This document shows, piece after piece, positions 42,687 to 51,155 of a DNA stretch of 64,000 bases (position 1 is its first letter; each line of letters opens with the position of its first letter). A program made the position numbers and the translations under genes. Origin of the DNA: Nesterenkonia xinjiangensis. GTDB lineage: Bacteria; Actinomycetota; Actinomycetes; Actinomycetales; Micrococcaceae. The notes under the pieces are model-generated. The model worked only from the letters and a program-made list of their open reading frames with translations. It was not told where the DNA came from and made no database searches. The stretch spans positions 1,736,001 to 1,800,000 of the forward strand of contig NZ_JACCFY010000001.1 in NCBI RefSeq assembly GCF_013410745.1, in the 5' to 3' direction.

Positions 42687-43517
42687 ATGAGGCTGATGCG
42701 GAGATCCCCTGAGCTGTGGCTCATTCTCCCGGTGTTCCTCTTCATGATCGTCTTCTACTTCTACCCTCTCATCAGCCTGCTTTCGCTGAGCTTCGAGGGG
42801 CCGGAGGGCTTCACGCTGAGCCACTACGCCACGCTCTTCCAGACCGACCTGTACCTGCGGGTCTTCCTCCGGAGCATCGAAGTGTCCCTATGGGTGACGC
42901 TGTTTAGCCTGCTGATCGGCTACCCCTTCGCCTACTACGCGGTCTATTCGAAGGTGAAGCTGCTGCTCTTCGGCGTCGTGCTCATCTCGATGTGGCTGGG
43001 GATCATCATCCGCAGCTACGGCTGGATGGGCGTGCTCGGCGACGGCGGGCTGGTCAACTACATCTTGGGGCTGCTCGGGAGGCAGGAGACCTCCACCTGG
43101 CTGTACAACGAGCAGGCGGTGGTGATCGGCATGGTGCACATCCTCATGCCGTACATGATCCTGCCGGTGTATGCGGTGATGCGCTCCATCCCGGACAACG
43201 TCCTGAAGGCCTCTAGGAGCCTCGGCGCGAGCAACAGGTACACCTTCTTCAAGGTCTACGCGCCGCTGACGCTGCCGGGGGTACTGGCCGGCTCCCTGCT
43301 GGTCTTCATCCAGTCCATCGGTTTCTACATCACCCCGGCGCTGATCGGAGGCCGGAACGAGGTGATGATCGCCCAGCTCATGGAGGTCCAGGTCAACGAC
43401 CTGCTGAACTGGCCCTTCGCCTCGGCGCTGGCCACCGCGCTGCTCATCGTGACGGTGGTGGCCCTGCTGGTGACCTCCCGGGTGGTCCCGCTGAAGCTGC
43501 TGTGGGGAGGACGGTGA
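42687..43517 (+). CDS. ABC permease, PotB-like
   Basis: A 276-residue permease with six predicted membrane segments and the coupling motif DNVLKASRSLGASNRYTFFKV (EAA-loop form). ATG 42687 is chosen because AAGGAGGTGATC is 5 bases upstream; the GTG at 42678 lies inside that site. It pairs with the next permease. Confidence 0.9.
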   Translation: MRLMRRSPELWLILPVFLFMIVFYFYPLISLLSLSFEGPEGFTLSHYATLFQTDLYLRVFLRSIEVSLWVTLFSLLIGYPFAYYAVYSKVKLLLFGVVLISMWLGIIIRSYGWMGVLGDGGLVNYILGLLGRQETSTWLYNEQAVVIGMVHILMPYMILPVYAVMRSIPDNVLKASRSLGASNRYTFFKVYAPLTLPGVLAGSLLVFIQSIGFYITPALIGGRNEVMIAQLMEVQVNDLLNWPFASALATALLIVTVVALLVTSRVVPLKLLWGGR

Positions 43518-43521
43518 CGCC

Positions 43522-44331
43522 ATGCTGATCGAGAACCGCCTGCTGAAGCTGCTGTTCCGGCTGTTTATCGCCGGGGTGCTGCTGTTCATCAGCGCCCCGA
43601 TGCTGGTCATCATGGTGATGTCCTTCAACGAGGCGCGCTCGCTGACCCTGCCGGTGCAGGGGGTCACCACGGACTGGTACGCGAACTACTTCCAGTCCAG
43701 CCAGTGGATGACGGCGACGGTCACGAGCCTGCAGATCGGCTCGCTGACCGCGCTGCTCACCACCGCGCTGGCCACCCTGGCCGCCTACGCGCTGACCAGG
43801 GGGACCTTCAAGGGCAAGGACATCGCCTATGTACTGCTCATCACCCCGCTGGTGGTACCGACCATGGTGTTGGCGATCGCGTTCTACTTCTACTTCTCCG
43901 ATCTGGGGGTGACCGGGAACCTGTTCACCGTGGTCCTCGGACACACGGTGATCACCTTCCCCATCGTGCTGGTGACCATCTCCAGCAGCCTGCAGGGGGT
44001 CAGCGCCAACCTGGAGCGGGCCTCGATGAGCCTGGGAGCCTCCCGGCTGACCACCTTCTTCCGCGTGGTCTTCCCGCTGATGGTGCCGGGCATGGTCAGC
44101 GGGGCGCTGTTCAGCTTCCTGCTCTCCTTCGACGAGCTGCTCGTCCCGCTCTTCCTGGGCGGGGTGGGCATCGTGACCCTGCCCACGCAGATCTGGGGAA
44201 TGCTCAATTTCAACTTCGACCAGACCATCTCAGCGGTCTCGACCATCATCATCGTGGTCATGGCCTTCCTGCTGGTGCTCGTGCAGAGCCTGACCAGCCG
44301 GACTGAGAAGAAGAGAGGACAGCAGTCATGA
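43522..44331 (+). CDS. ABC permease, PotC-like
   Basis: A 269-residue permease with six membrane segments and the coupling loop ANLERASMSLGASRLTTFFRVVFPL. It starts 4 bases after the first permease and its stop overlaps the ATPase start. It forms the channel together with the PotB-like protein. Confidence 0.9.
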   Translation: MLIENRLLKLLFRLFIAGVLLFISAPMLVIMVMSFNEARSLTLPVQGVTTDWYANYFQSSQWMTATVTSLQIGSLTALLTTALATLAAYALTRGTFKGKDIAYVLLITPLVVPTMVLAIAFYFYFSDLGVTGNLFTVVLGHTVITFPIVLVTISSSLQGVSANLERASMSLGASRLTTFFRVVFPLMVPGMVSGALFSFLLSFDELLVPLFLGGVGIVTLPTQIWGMLNFNFDQTISAVSTIIIVVMAFLLVLVQSLTSRTEKKRGQQS

Positions 44332-45440
44332 CGGTTCTCCAGCTCAAGGGCCTCACTAAGAAATACGGCGACTTCACCGCCGTGGAGGACGTGGACCTCT
44401 CCATCGAGGCCGGTGAGTTCATCACTCTGCTGGGTCCCAGCGGCTCGGGGAAGACGACGATCCTGCAAATGATCGCCGGTTTCCACCTGCCCACCGCGGG
44501 AAGCATCGAGCTGAACGGCCGGGACATCTCCTCGGTGCCACCGAGCAAGCGCAACATGGGTTTCGTCTTCCAGGACTATGCCCTGTTCCCGCATATGACG
44601 GTGTTCCAGAACATCGCCTATCCGCTGAAGATCCGTAAGCGGTCCCGGAAGGAGATCCGCAAGGCCGTGGAGGAGACCATGGCCCTGGTCCAGCTGCAGG
44701 ACTTCGCCCAGCGCAAGCCCAGCGAGCTCAGCGGCGGGCAGCAGCAGCGGGTGGCCCTGGCCCGCGCGCTGGTCTTCCAGCCCGAGCTGATCCTGATGGA
44801 CGAGCCGCTGGGCGCCCTTGACAAGAACTTGCGGGCCCACGTGCAGCTGGAGATCAAGCGCATCCAGGAGGTCACCGGGGTGACGATCATCTTCGTCACC
44901 CACGACCAGGAAGAGGCGCTGGTGATGTCGGACCGGATCGCGGTGCTCAACAACTCCCGCCTGGTCCAGTTCGACACCCCGGAGCGGCTCTATGAGTCGC
45001 CTAACAGTCACTTCGTGGCTAACTTCATCGGGGAGAACAACTTCATCCCGGCCACGGTCGCCGGCAGCACGGTCGAGGGCGTCGTCGTGCGTTCGGTCCA
45101 GGGCCGAACGATCACGGTGCTGGCCGCAGCGGACAGGCAGGCACCGGAGCTGGTGCCGGCGGAGGGGGACTCCGTACGGCTCTCCGTGCGGCCCGAGGCG
45201 CTGTTCATGGACCCCGGGCCCGCCGTGGATGGGCAGCTGCAGGGCACGGTGGCCACCAAGATCTACCTGGGTGATTCCCTGAAATACATCGTGCGGCTCT
45301 CTGGTCCCGCGGAGGCCGGCGAGGACGGGGAGCAGGTCGAGCTGAACGTGGTGGCCCCCAACGACACCGCGGTGGAGGAGGGCCAGGAGGTTGCCGTCTA
45401 CTGGAAGGATGCAACGGCGCTGCGACTGATCACCTCGTGA
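44328..45440 (+). CDS. ABC ATPase, PotA-like
   Basis: A 370-residue ATPase: Walker A GPSGSGKTT (36-44), LSGGQQQRVALARAL, Walker B LILMDEPLGALD, switch His in VTHDQEEAL, and a C-terminal TOBE domain (about 285-365). The MalK/PotA-type C-terminus allows regulation or ligand sensing. ATG overlaps the PotC-like stop (ATGA). It is last in the lyase-importer operon. Confidence 0.92.
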   Translation: MTVLQLKGLTKKYGDFTAVEDVDLSIEAGEFITLLGPSGSGKTTILQMIAGFHLPTAGSIELNGRDISSVPPSKRNMGFVFQDYALFPHMTVFQNIAYPLKIRKRSRKEIRKAVEETMALVQLQDFAQRKPSELSGGQQQRVALARALVFQPELILMDEPLGALDKNLRAHVQLEIKRIQEVTGVTIIFVTHDQEEALVMSDRIAVLNNSRLVQFDTPERLYESPNSHFVANFIGENNFIPATVAGSTVEGVVVRSVQGRTITVLAAADRQAPELVPAEGDSVRLSVRPEALFMDPGPAVDGQLQGTVATKIYLGDSLKYIVRLSGPAEAGEDGEQVELNVVAPNDTAVEEGQEVAVYWKDATALRLITS

Positions 45441-45500
45441 GCCGGGGCCCGGGCCCGCGGAGGGGCCTGCCGCTCTCGCGGAGCGTCACCAGGGTTCCAG

Positions 45501-45691
45501 CCGAGCGATGTCTGACGGCCACCCGTGTCGGCTCTCCTCTGAAGGGTGGTCACTGCCCGTTGCTCCCAGGCCCCAGAGGACGCATAGAGCGACATCTCCT
45601 GCCCACCTGTGCGCGCCTCCCCCAACGGGTGGTCGCTCCCTGTCGCCCAGAACCGGCGCCGGGCGCCTCTCTATGATGGGGAGCGACCACC
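45501..45691. repeat. Tandem imperfect palindromic elements between convergent genes
   Basis: GAGCGA recurs at 45503, 45587 and 45681, and GGGTGGTC at 45544 and 45627, giving two copies (about 84 bases apart) of an imperfect inverted repeat plus a partial third. A perfect 13-bp stem also forms: GGTGGTCGCTCCC (45628-45640) with GGGAGCGACCACC (45679-45691). The block separates the ATPase gene from the convergent putA and may act as a two-way terminator or be a dispersed repeat. Confidence 0.65.
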
Positions 45692-45728
45692 TAGCAGGGG
45701 AGGCGGCGCCGCGGCGCACGGCCCGGCC

Positions 45729-48700
45729 TCAGCCCTTCAGTTCGTCGGCCAGCTGGTGGAAGGCCGGGCTCGGGTTGCCGAAGCGGTGCAGCGTCATCGA
45801 GATCGCCTGCTCCTTGACCCAGCTGCGCAGCTCCACCCGTCCGGAGCCGGTGACGGCGTCGTCGAGCAGCGCCACCTCCGGCCGCGGCGCCAGGGCCTCC
45901 CGCACGGTCTGGTCCAAGGTGCCGAGCACACGGACCCGCACGCCGACCCCGGTGTCATGGGAGCCGTCGGCCAGGGCGGCGGTGAAGGCGTCCACGTCCT
46001 CCCTGTGGGTGGAGAGGCCCAGCTCGGAGGCCAGCGCCTTGACGGTCTTCTTCACGTCCTTGGCGACCTTCGGGTCATAGGAGACCGCCACCTCGGAGCC
46101 GGCGGCCGCGGCCGCGGCCAGAGTGCGGGCCACCTCGCGGGCCCGGGCGTCGGCGCCCACGCGCAGCAGCACCGCCTCGGGCACATAGCGGAAGACATTG
46201 GCCTCCGCCTCCAGGCCCGTGCGGTCCACACCGACTCCGAACTCACGCGCCCACCAGCGGGCGTCGTCGGCCACGGCGGTGCGAAGCCAGCCCAGATCGC
46301 CGTCATCGAGCAGCGTCTTGTCCTCCACCGCGCCCAGCACGGAGGCCACCCCACTGTTGGCGGCCGTCGGCGTCGCCGTCGTGGCGTCGGCCGCGTCGGC
46401 CCACTGTCCGAAGAGCATCACGTAGTTGGGGCCGCCGGCCTTCGAGCCCAGGCCCACGGAGGACTGCTTCCATCCGCCGAAGGACTGGCGCTGGACGATG
46501 GCGCCGGTGATGCCCCTGTTGACGTAGGCGTTCCCGGCCTCGACCCGCTCCAGCCAGGTGCGGACCTCCTTGGGCTCCAGAGAGTGGATGCCTCCGGTGA
46601 GTCCGAAGTCGACCGCGTTCTGCAGCTCGATGGCCTCGTCCAGGTCCTTGGCCTTCATCAGGCCCAGCACCGGTCCGAAGACCTCAGTCATGTGGAAGAA
46701 CGAGCCGGGTTTCACACCCTCCTTGATGCCGGGGCACCACAGCTTGCCCGTGTCGTCCAGCGGCTGGGGCTCCACCAGCCAGGACTCGCCCTCCTCCAGC
46801 GTGGTCAGCGCCCGCTGCAGCTTGTCGCTGGGCAGCTCGGTCAGCGGACCCACCGTGGCGGAGAGGTTCGTGGGCCAGTCGATCACCAGGGAGGAGGCGG
46901 CGTCCACCAGCTGCCGGCGGAACCGCTCGGAGTCGTAGACGCTGCCGACCAGGATGCCCAGCGAGGCGGCCGAGCACTTCTGCCCGGCGTGCCCGAACGC
47001 GGAGTTCACGAGGTCCTCCACGGCCAGGTCGCGGTCGGCGGACGGGGTGATGACCAGCGCATTCTTCCCCGAGGTCTCGGCGTTGATCTGCATCTCCGGC
47101 CGCCACGAGCGGAACATCGCGGCCGTCTCGGAGGCGCCGGTGAGGATGACCCGGTCGACGTCGGGGTGGCTGACCAGCTTCTTCCCGGCCTGGCGCTCGT
47201 CGGGGTACACCCCGTGCAGCACCTCTCGGGGCACACCGGCCTCCCACAGGGCCTCCAGGATCGCCATGGAGCAGTGCGGGGTCGGCTTCGAGGGCTTGTG
47301 GACCACCGCGGCCCCGGCGGCCAGAGCCGCGAACGTGGAGCCGGCTGGGATCGCCAACGGGAAGTTCCACGGCGGGGTCACCAGCACCAGACGATCCGGG
47401 GTGAACTCGGCGTGCTCGACCTGCTCCAGCTCTAGGGCCCGGTGGGCGTAGTAACGGGCGAAGTCGATGGCTTCCGAGACCTCAGGGTCGGACTGGGCCA
47501 CCGATTTGCCCACCTCTGCGGCGGCGATGGAGACCAGATGCCCACGGCGGGAGGCCAGGATGTCGGCGGTGCGGTACAGGACGGCAGCCCGCTCGGCGGC
47601 CGGCCGGGCGGCCCACTCGGCGGCCGCGGCGCGGGCACCGGCGATGAGCCCGTCCACGTCGTCGGCGGAGATCTGCTCCGGCACCGGCTGGGCCTCCAGC
47701 CACCCCGGCTGGGCGGCGCGCTCCATGGCCTCACGGGCCCAGGCCTGGTTGGCCGGCAGCGAGGGGTCGGTGTCCGGCTCGTTGGTGAACTCCGGGATGC
47801 CGTCCGCGTAGTCCGGGGCCGCCGCAGCGGCCTCAGCGATGTCCAGGTCCTCCTCGCGGCGGTCCTGGGTGTGCTGCGGCGCCGGCGGCAGGTGGCCGTG
47901 GGCCTCCAGGATGCTCCCGAGGGTTCCCAGCGAGGCGCGGAAGCGCTCCTCCTCGCGGCGGAAGATCTCACTGCCCGGCGCCAGGTCGAAGATCCCGGAC
48001 ATGAAGTTCTCGGAGGAGGCGTTCTCCTCCAGTCGGCGCACCAGGTAGGAGATGGCGACGTCGAACTCGGCCGGGCGGACGGCGGGCACATAGAGCAGCA
48101 GCTGACCGACGTCGGTGCTGACCGCCTCCGCCTGCTCGGCGGCCATGCCCTGCAGCATCTCGAACTCCAGACGCTCGCTGACGCCGCGCGTGACGCCCAG
48201 CAGGTGGGCGAAGGCGATGTCGAAGAGGTTGTGCCCGGCCACGCCGAGGCGCACCCCGGCCATGTTCTCCTGGGTGAGCAGCCAGTGCAGCACCAGCTTG
48301 TAGTTGGCGTCCGAGGCCTCCTTGGACTCGCAGACGACGCGCGGCCAGCCGGCGACCTCGGCGTGGACGGTCTCCAGGGCGAGGTTCGCCCCCTTGACCA
48401 GCCGCACCTTGATGCCGGCGCCGCCGTCGGCGACACGCTCGGCGGCGAAGCCGGCCAGATCCTGCATGGCGGCCAGTGCATCGGGCAGATAGGCCTGCAG
48501 CACGATGCCGGCCTCGAGGTTCTTGGTCTCCGGAAGGGAGAGGAGCCGCTTGAACACCGCGATGGTCAGGTGCAGATCGCGGTACTCCTCCATGTCCAGG
48601 TTGATGAACGTGGAGCCTGCCGGGGCCTTCGCGGCCTCCTGGTACATGGGCACCAGGCGATCGACGACGTAGTCCACCGTCTCGTCGAAGCCCCACATGG

Positions 48701-49322
48701 ACAGCTGGGAGGCGATGGAGGAGACCTTGATGGAGACGTAGTCGACGTCGTCGCGACGCAGCAGTCGCAGGGTGTCGTCGAGGTGCTTGTCCGCCTCGGC
48801 CTCGCCGAGCACAGCCTCGCCCAGAAGGTTGATGTTCAGCCGGTGGCCGTCCTTGGTGATGGTGTGCACGGCCTTGCCGAACGGCTTGTCCCGCGCGTCG
48901 ACCACCATGTGGCCCACCATCGAGCGCATCCGGGCGCGGGCGGCGGGGACGACGACGTCGGGCAGCAGACGGCCCAGCGCGGAGCCGGCCCTGATCTGGG
49001 CGCGGTCCAGGGCGGAGAGGGTGTCCGGGGCGATCTCGCCGAGCTCGGCCAGCGCCTGGGCGGCGGCTTTGGTGTCCTCGGTGCGGATCACGCGGTCCAC
49101 GAAGCCGACGGTGAAGTCCAGGCCGCGAGGGTGCGAGAGCACCGCAGAGAGCCTCTCCGCGGAGGCGTGTGGCTTGGCGCCGGAGGTCTGGGTGGTCTCC
49201 AGCCACCGGGTGACCTTCTCGACAGCGGCGTCGGCGACGGCGGAGAGCTCCGCCGACGCCTCGGGGATCGGCTCGAAGCCGTCGGCGGCCGGGGTGGGGG
49301 TGTCCTGCAGGTCTGCCGTCAT
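45729..49322 (-). CDS. putA: Bifunctional proline dehydrogenase / P5C dehydrogenase
   Basis: A 1197-residue enzyme that oxidises proline to glutamate in two steps. The FAD-dependent PRODH barrel is N-terminal (about 70-490: INLLGEAVLGEAEA, FINLDMEEYRDLHLT, VRLVKGANLALE, RRLEENASSENF). The NAD-dependent aldehyde dehydrogenase follows, with TPPWNFPLAIPAG and catalytic Cys783 in GHAGQKCSAAS. A further 150-200 residue C-terminal part resembles the extra domain of long PutA proteins. No N-terminal ribbon-helix-helix is present, so it is not self-regulating. ATG 49322 follows GAGCGAGG. The divergent regulator is the likely controller. Confidence 0.95.
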   Translation of the reverse strand: MTADLQDTPTPAADGFEPIPEASAELSAVADAAVEKVTRWLETTQTSGAKPHASAERLSAVLSHPRGLDFTVGFVDRVIRTEDTKAAAQALAELGEIAPDTLSALDRAQIRAGSALGRLLPDVVVPAARARMRSMVGHMVVDARDKPFGKAVHTITKDGHRLNINLLGEAVLGEAEADKHLDDTLRLLRRDDVDYVSIKVSSIASQLSMWGFDETVDYVVDRLVPMYQEAAKAPAGSTFINLDMEEYRDLHLTIAVFKRLLSLPETKNLEAGIVLQAYLPDALAAMQDLAGFAAERVADGGAGIKVRLVKGANLALETVHAEVAGWPRVVCESKEASDANYKLVLHWLLTQENMAGVRLGVAGHNLFDIAFAHLLGVTRGVSERLEFEMLQGMAAEQAEAVSTDVGQLLLYVPAVRPAEFDVAISYLVRRLEENASSENFMSGIFDLAPGSEIFRREEERFRASLGTLGSILEAHGHLPPAPQHTQDRREEDLDIAEAAAAAPDYADGIPEFTNEPDTDPSLPANQAWAREAMERAAQPGWLEAQPVPEQISADDVDGLIAGARAAAAEWAARPAAERAAVLYRTADILASRRGHLVSIAAAEVGKSVAQSDPEVSEAIDFARYYAHRALELEQVEHAEFTPDRLVLVTPPWNFPLAIPAGSTFAALAAGAAVVHKPSKPTPHCSMAILEALWEAGVPREVLHGVYPDERQAGKKLVSHPDVDRVILTGASETAAMFRSWRPEMQINAETSGKNALVITPSADRDLAVEDLVNSAFGHAGQKCSAASLGILVGSVYDSERFRRQLVDAASSLVIDWPTNLSATVGPLTELPSDKLQRALTTLEEGESWLVEPQPLDDTGKLWCPGIKEGVKPGSFFHMTEVFGPVLGLMKAKDLDEAIELQNAVDFGLTGGIHSLEPKEVRTWLERVEAGNAYVNRGITGAIVQRQSFGGWKQSSVGLGSKAGGPNYVMLFGQWADAADATTATPTAANSGVASVLGAVEDKTLLDDGDLGWLRTAVADDARWWAREFGVGVDRTGLEAEANVFRYVPEAVLLRVGADARAREVARTLAAAAAAGSEVAVSYDPKVAKDVKKTVKALASELGLSTHREDVDAFTAALADGSHDTGVGVRVRVLGTLDQTVREALAPRPEVALLDDAVTGSGRVELRSWVKEQAISMTLHRFGNPSPAFHQLADELKG

Positions 49323-49388
49323 GATGCCTCGCTCTGGTCGTGGTGGGGGTGTCGAACGCCGGCGGCCGAGCCCGCGGCCTCCCGGTGG

Positions 49389-49405
49389 TCCGGAGATCCT
49401 CCGGA
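49389..49405. promoter_or_regulatory. Perfect palindrome between putA and its divergent regulator
   Basis: TCCGGAGATCCTCCGGA: 7-bp perfect arms with a 3-base spacer, 67 bases upstream of putA and about 190 before the regulator. A good candidate operator for the dual-HTH regulator. Confidence 0.5.
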
Positions 49406-49582
49406 GGCCGACCATGGCCGGGCGGAAGTCCGCTGGAGGCCTGTCCTCAGGGGTGAGGTCACGCCCGGGTCGGGCCCGCAGGAGGTGCCGTCCGACAGGT
49501 GCTCGAAGGTCTCTCCCTGCCAGTGTGGGACGGAGGGTCCTGGGAGGGAAGAGTGATCGACCCCTCACGGCCCGGGATGAGT

Positions 49583-49594
49583 CAGAATAGTGTC
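49583..49594 (+). promoter_or_regulatory. Leaderless-type -10 box of the dual-HTH regulator
   Basis: CAGAAT (49583-49588) is 6 bases before the ATG at 49595. Confidence 0.5.
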
Positions 49595-51034
49595 ATGGCT
49601 TCATCACGGGGCAGGCCCCGCATCCAGGAGACCGCCGATGAGATCGTGGCCAGCGTGCTGGCCACCGCCGGTCCGCGGGTCAGGACCTCGGAGTTCTCCA
49701 CCCGGCGTGTGGCCGAGCTGACCGGGCTGAGCCAGGCGGTGGTCTCCCGGGCGTTCCGCAGGATCCGGGCGGGCGGCGTGGACGGCGGCTGGGACGGTGT
49801 TGCCGGGGGAGCGTCGGCGACGCCGCTCCAGGTGCAGCGGGTGCAGGTCAGCTTTCCCATGATCCGGGTGGAGTTCAGGCCCGTGGCGGAGGAGCTGCGC
49901 GGCGCCGTGCCTCGGCCCACGGCCTTCAGCCGCCGGGCCGCGGCGCTGATGGCGGCGCTGCAGGTCTCCGGGGCGCGGGACTGGCCGATCGCGGGGGATG
50001 GGTCTCTCGCGCAGAGGGAGGATGAGGCAGGTGCGCCGAAGGATGCTGGCTCGGCGGCCGACGTCGTGGGTGAGCATGTGGGTGGCCCTGCGGGGCTGGA
50101 CGCGGTGTGGAGGCCGGGGCGCGGTACCTGGGAGGACTTCACCGGGCAGGTGGCATCTCTGCTGGACCAGTGTCTGTCTGGCGACGATGCCGTGCCCGGG
50201 GACCTGCTGCAGCAGCTGGCCGCCCGGGCCGGCCGTGGTCTGCACGGGGTGGATTGGCGGCGAGGAGGTCCCTCAGCAAGTCGCCACCATTCTGACTCAG
50301 AATCACTGGCCGTGCCGGAATACCCGGCCCCGGGGCGAGCGAGCCGGTGGCTGCCCCATGCCCAGCTCTCGGTGACCGAGCAGATCGCGATCGCGCTGCG
50401 CAAGGAGATCATGAACGCCGGATATCGTCCGGGAGACCGGATCACCGCCGCGCCGCTGGCCTCGCGCCTGGGGCTCGGCGCCGGCACCGTCCGTGCCGCG
50501 ATGCGCCGGCTGGCGGATGACGGACTGCTCGCCTCCGGGGCGGGGGGCTTCAGCGTCCCGCAGGTCACCGGGGCCGATGTTATCGACCTGTACGCGGCCC
50601 GCCTGCACGTGGGGATGGTCCTGCTGCGCGGATGCGCGGTGCAGCCCCGGCATCGGCTGCTGTCGGCCCGCTTGGCGCTGGGCGCGGTGGAGGCCGCTGC
50701 GCGGGAGGGAATCGGCGCGGACGTCGACCAGGCTGACCTGCAGTTTCAGCAGGAGCTGGCCGACGCGGCAGGATTGGACCAGTCCGCGCGCAGCTTCCAC
50801 GCGCTCACCCTTCGGGTGCGGATGTTCATCTCGGTGCTGCAGCTGGACTACACGCCCGCGGTGGACAGGATCGTCCACGACGACCGACGACTCATGGCCG
50901 AGCTCCTCGCCGGCCGGGCGGAAGATGCAGTGCGGATCTGGCGCGGCAAGCTCGACAATGCGGTGCGCCACATGTCGGCTCTCGCACCCGAGGCCTTCGA
51001 CGCCGAGCTGTGGGCCCGGTTGAGCCGGGTGTGA
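49595..51034 (+). CDS. Regulator with an N-terminal HTH and a C-terminal GntR/FCD module
   Basis: A 479-residue protein. An N-terminal helix-turn-helix (STRRVAELTGLSQAVVSRAFRRI, about 33-57) is followed by a long Ala/Gly-rich middle with no recognised fold. Then comes a full GntR winged HTH (about 258-325: GYRPGDRITAAPLASRLGLGAGTVRAAMRRLADDGLL, in pieces) and an FCD-like helical ligand domain to the end. Two DNA-binding units in one GntR protein is unusual. It is divergent from putA across 272 bases with a perfect palindrome, so proline catabolism is the probable target. A start at the ATG at 49577 is possible. Effector unknown. Confidence 0.78.
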   Translation: MASSRGRPRIQETADEIVASVLATAGPRVRTSEFSTRRVAELTGLSQAVVSRAFRRIRAGGVDGGWDGVAGGASATPLQVQRVQVSFPMIRVEFRPVAEELRGAVPRPTAFSRRAAALMAALQVSGARDWPIAGDGSLAQREDEAGAPKDAGSAADVVGEHVGGPAGLDAVWRPGRGTWEDFTGQVASLLDQCLSGDDAVPGDLLQQLAARAGRGLHGVDWRRGGPSASRHHSDSESLAVPEYPAPGRASRWLPHAQLSVTEQIAIALRKEIMNAGYRPGDRITAAPLASRLGLGAGTVRAAMRRLADDGLLASGAGGFSVPQVTGADVIDLYAARLHVGMVLLRGCAVQPRHRLLSARLALGAVEAAAREGIGADVDQADLQFQQELADAAGLDQSARSFHALTLRVRMFISVLQLDYTPAVDRIVHDDRRLMAELLAGRAEDAVRIWRGKLDNAVRHMSALAPEAFDAELWARLSRV

Positions 51035-51106
51035 CGGCCCGGGCATGCCTTCCGGGGTTGCCAGCGTCGAATCATGTGACTAGAGTCACTGCTGTCGTCA
51101 CGGGAG

Positions 51107-51120
51107 TCGATACGCATCGA
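51107..51120. promoter_or_regulatory. LacI-type operator upstream of the LacI gene
   Basis: TCGATACGCATCGA differs by one base from the perfect palindrome at 52252-52265. Autoregulation is likely. Confidence 0.65.
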
Positions 51121-51155
51121 CCCTCCGTCAGCCGCCAGGAAGGGAGAGTGGAGCC

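Noticed and set aside
45441-45728. Short open frames between the convergent ATPase and putA genes
   Set aside because: They lie wholly in palindromic repeat DNA, without ribosome sites or plausible protein composition.
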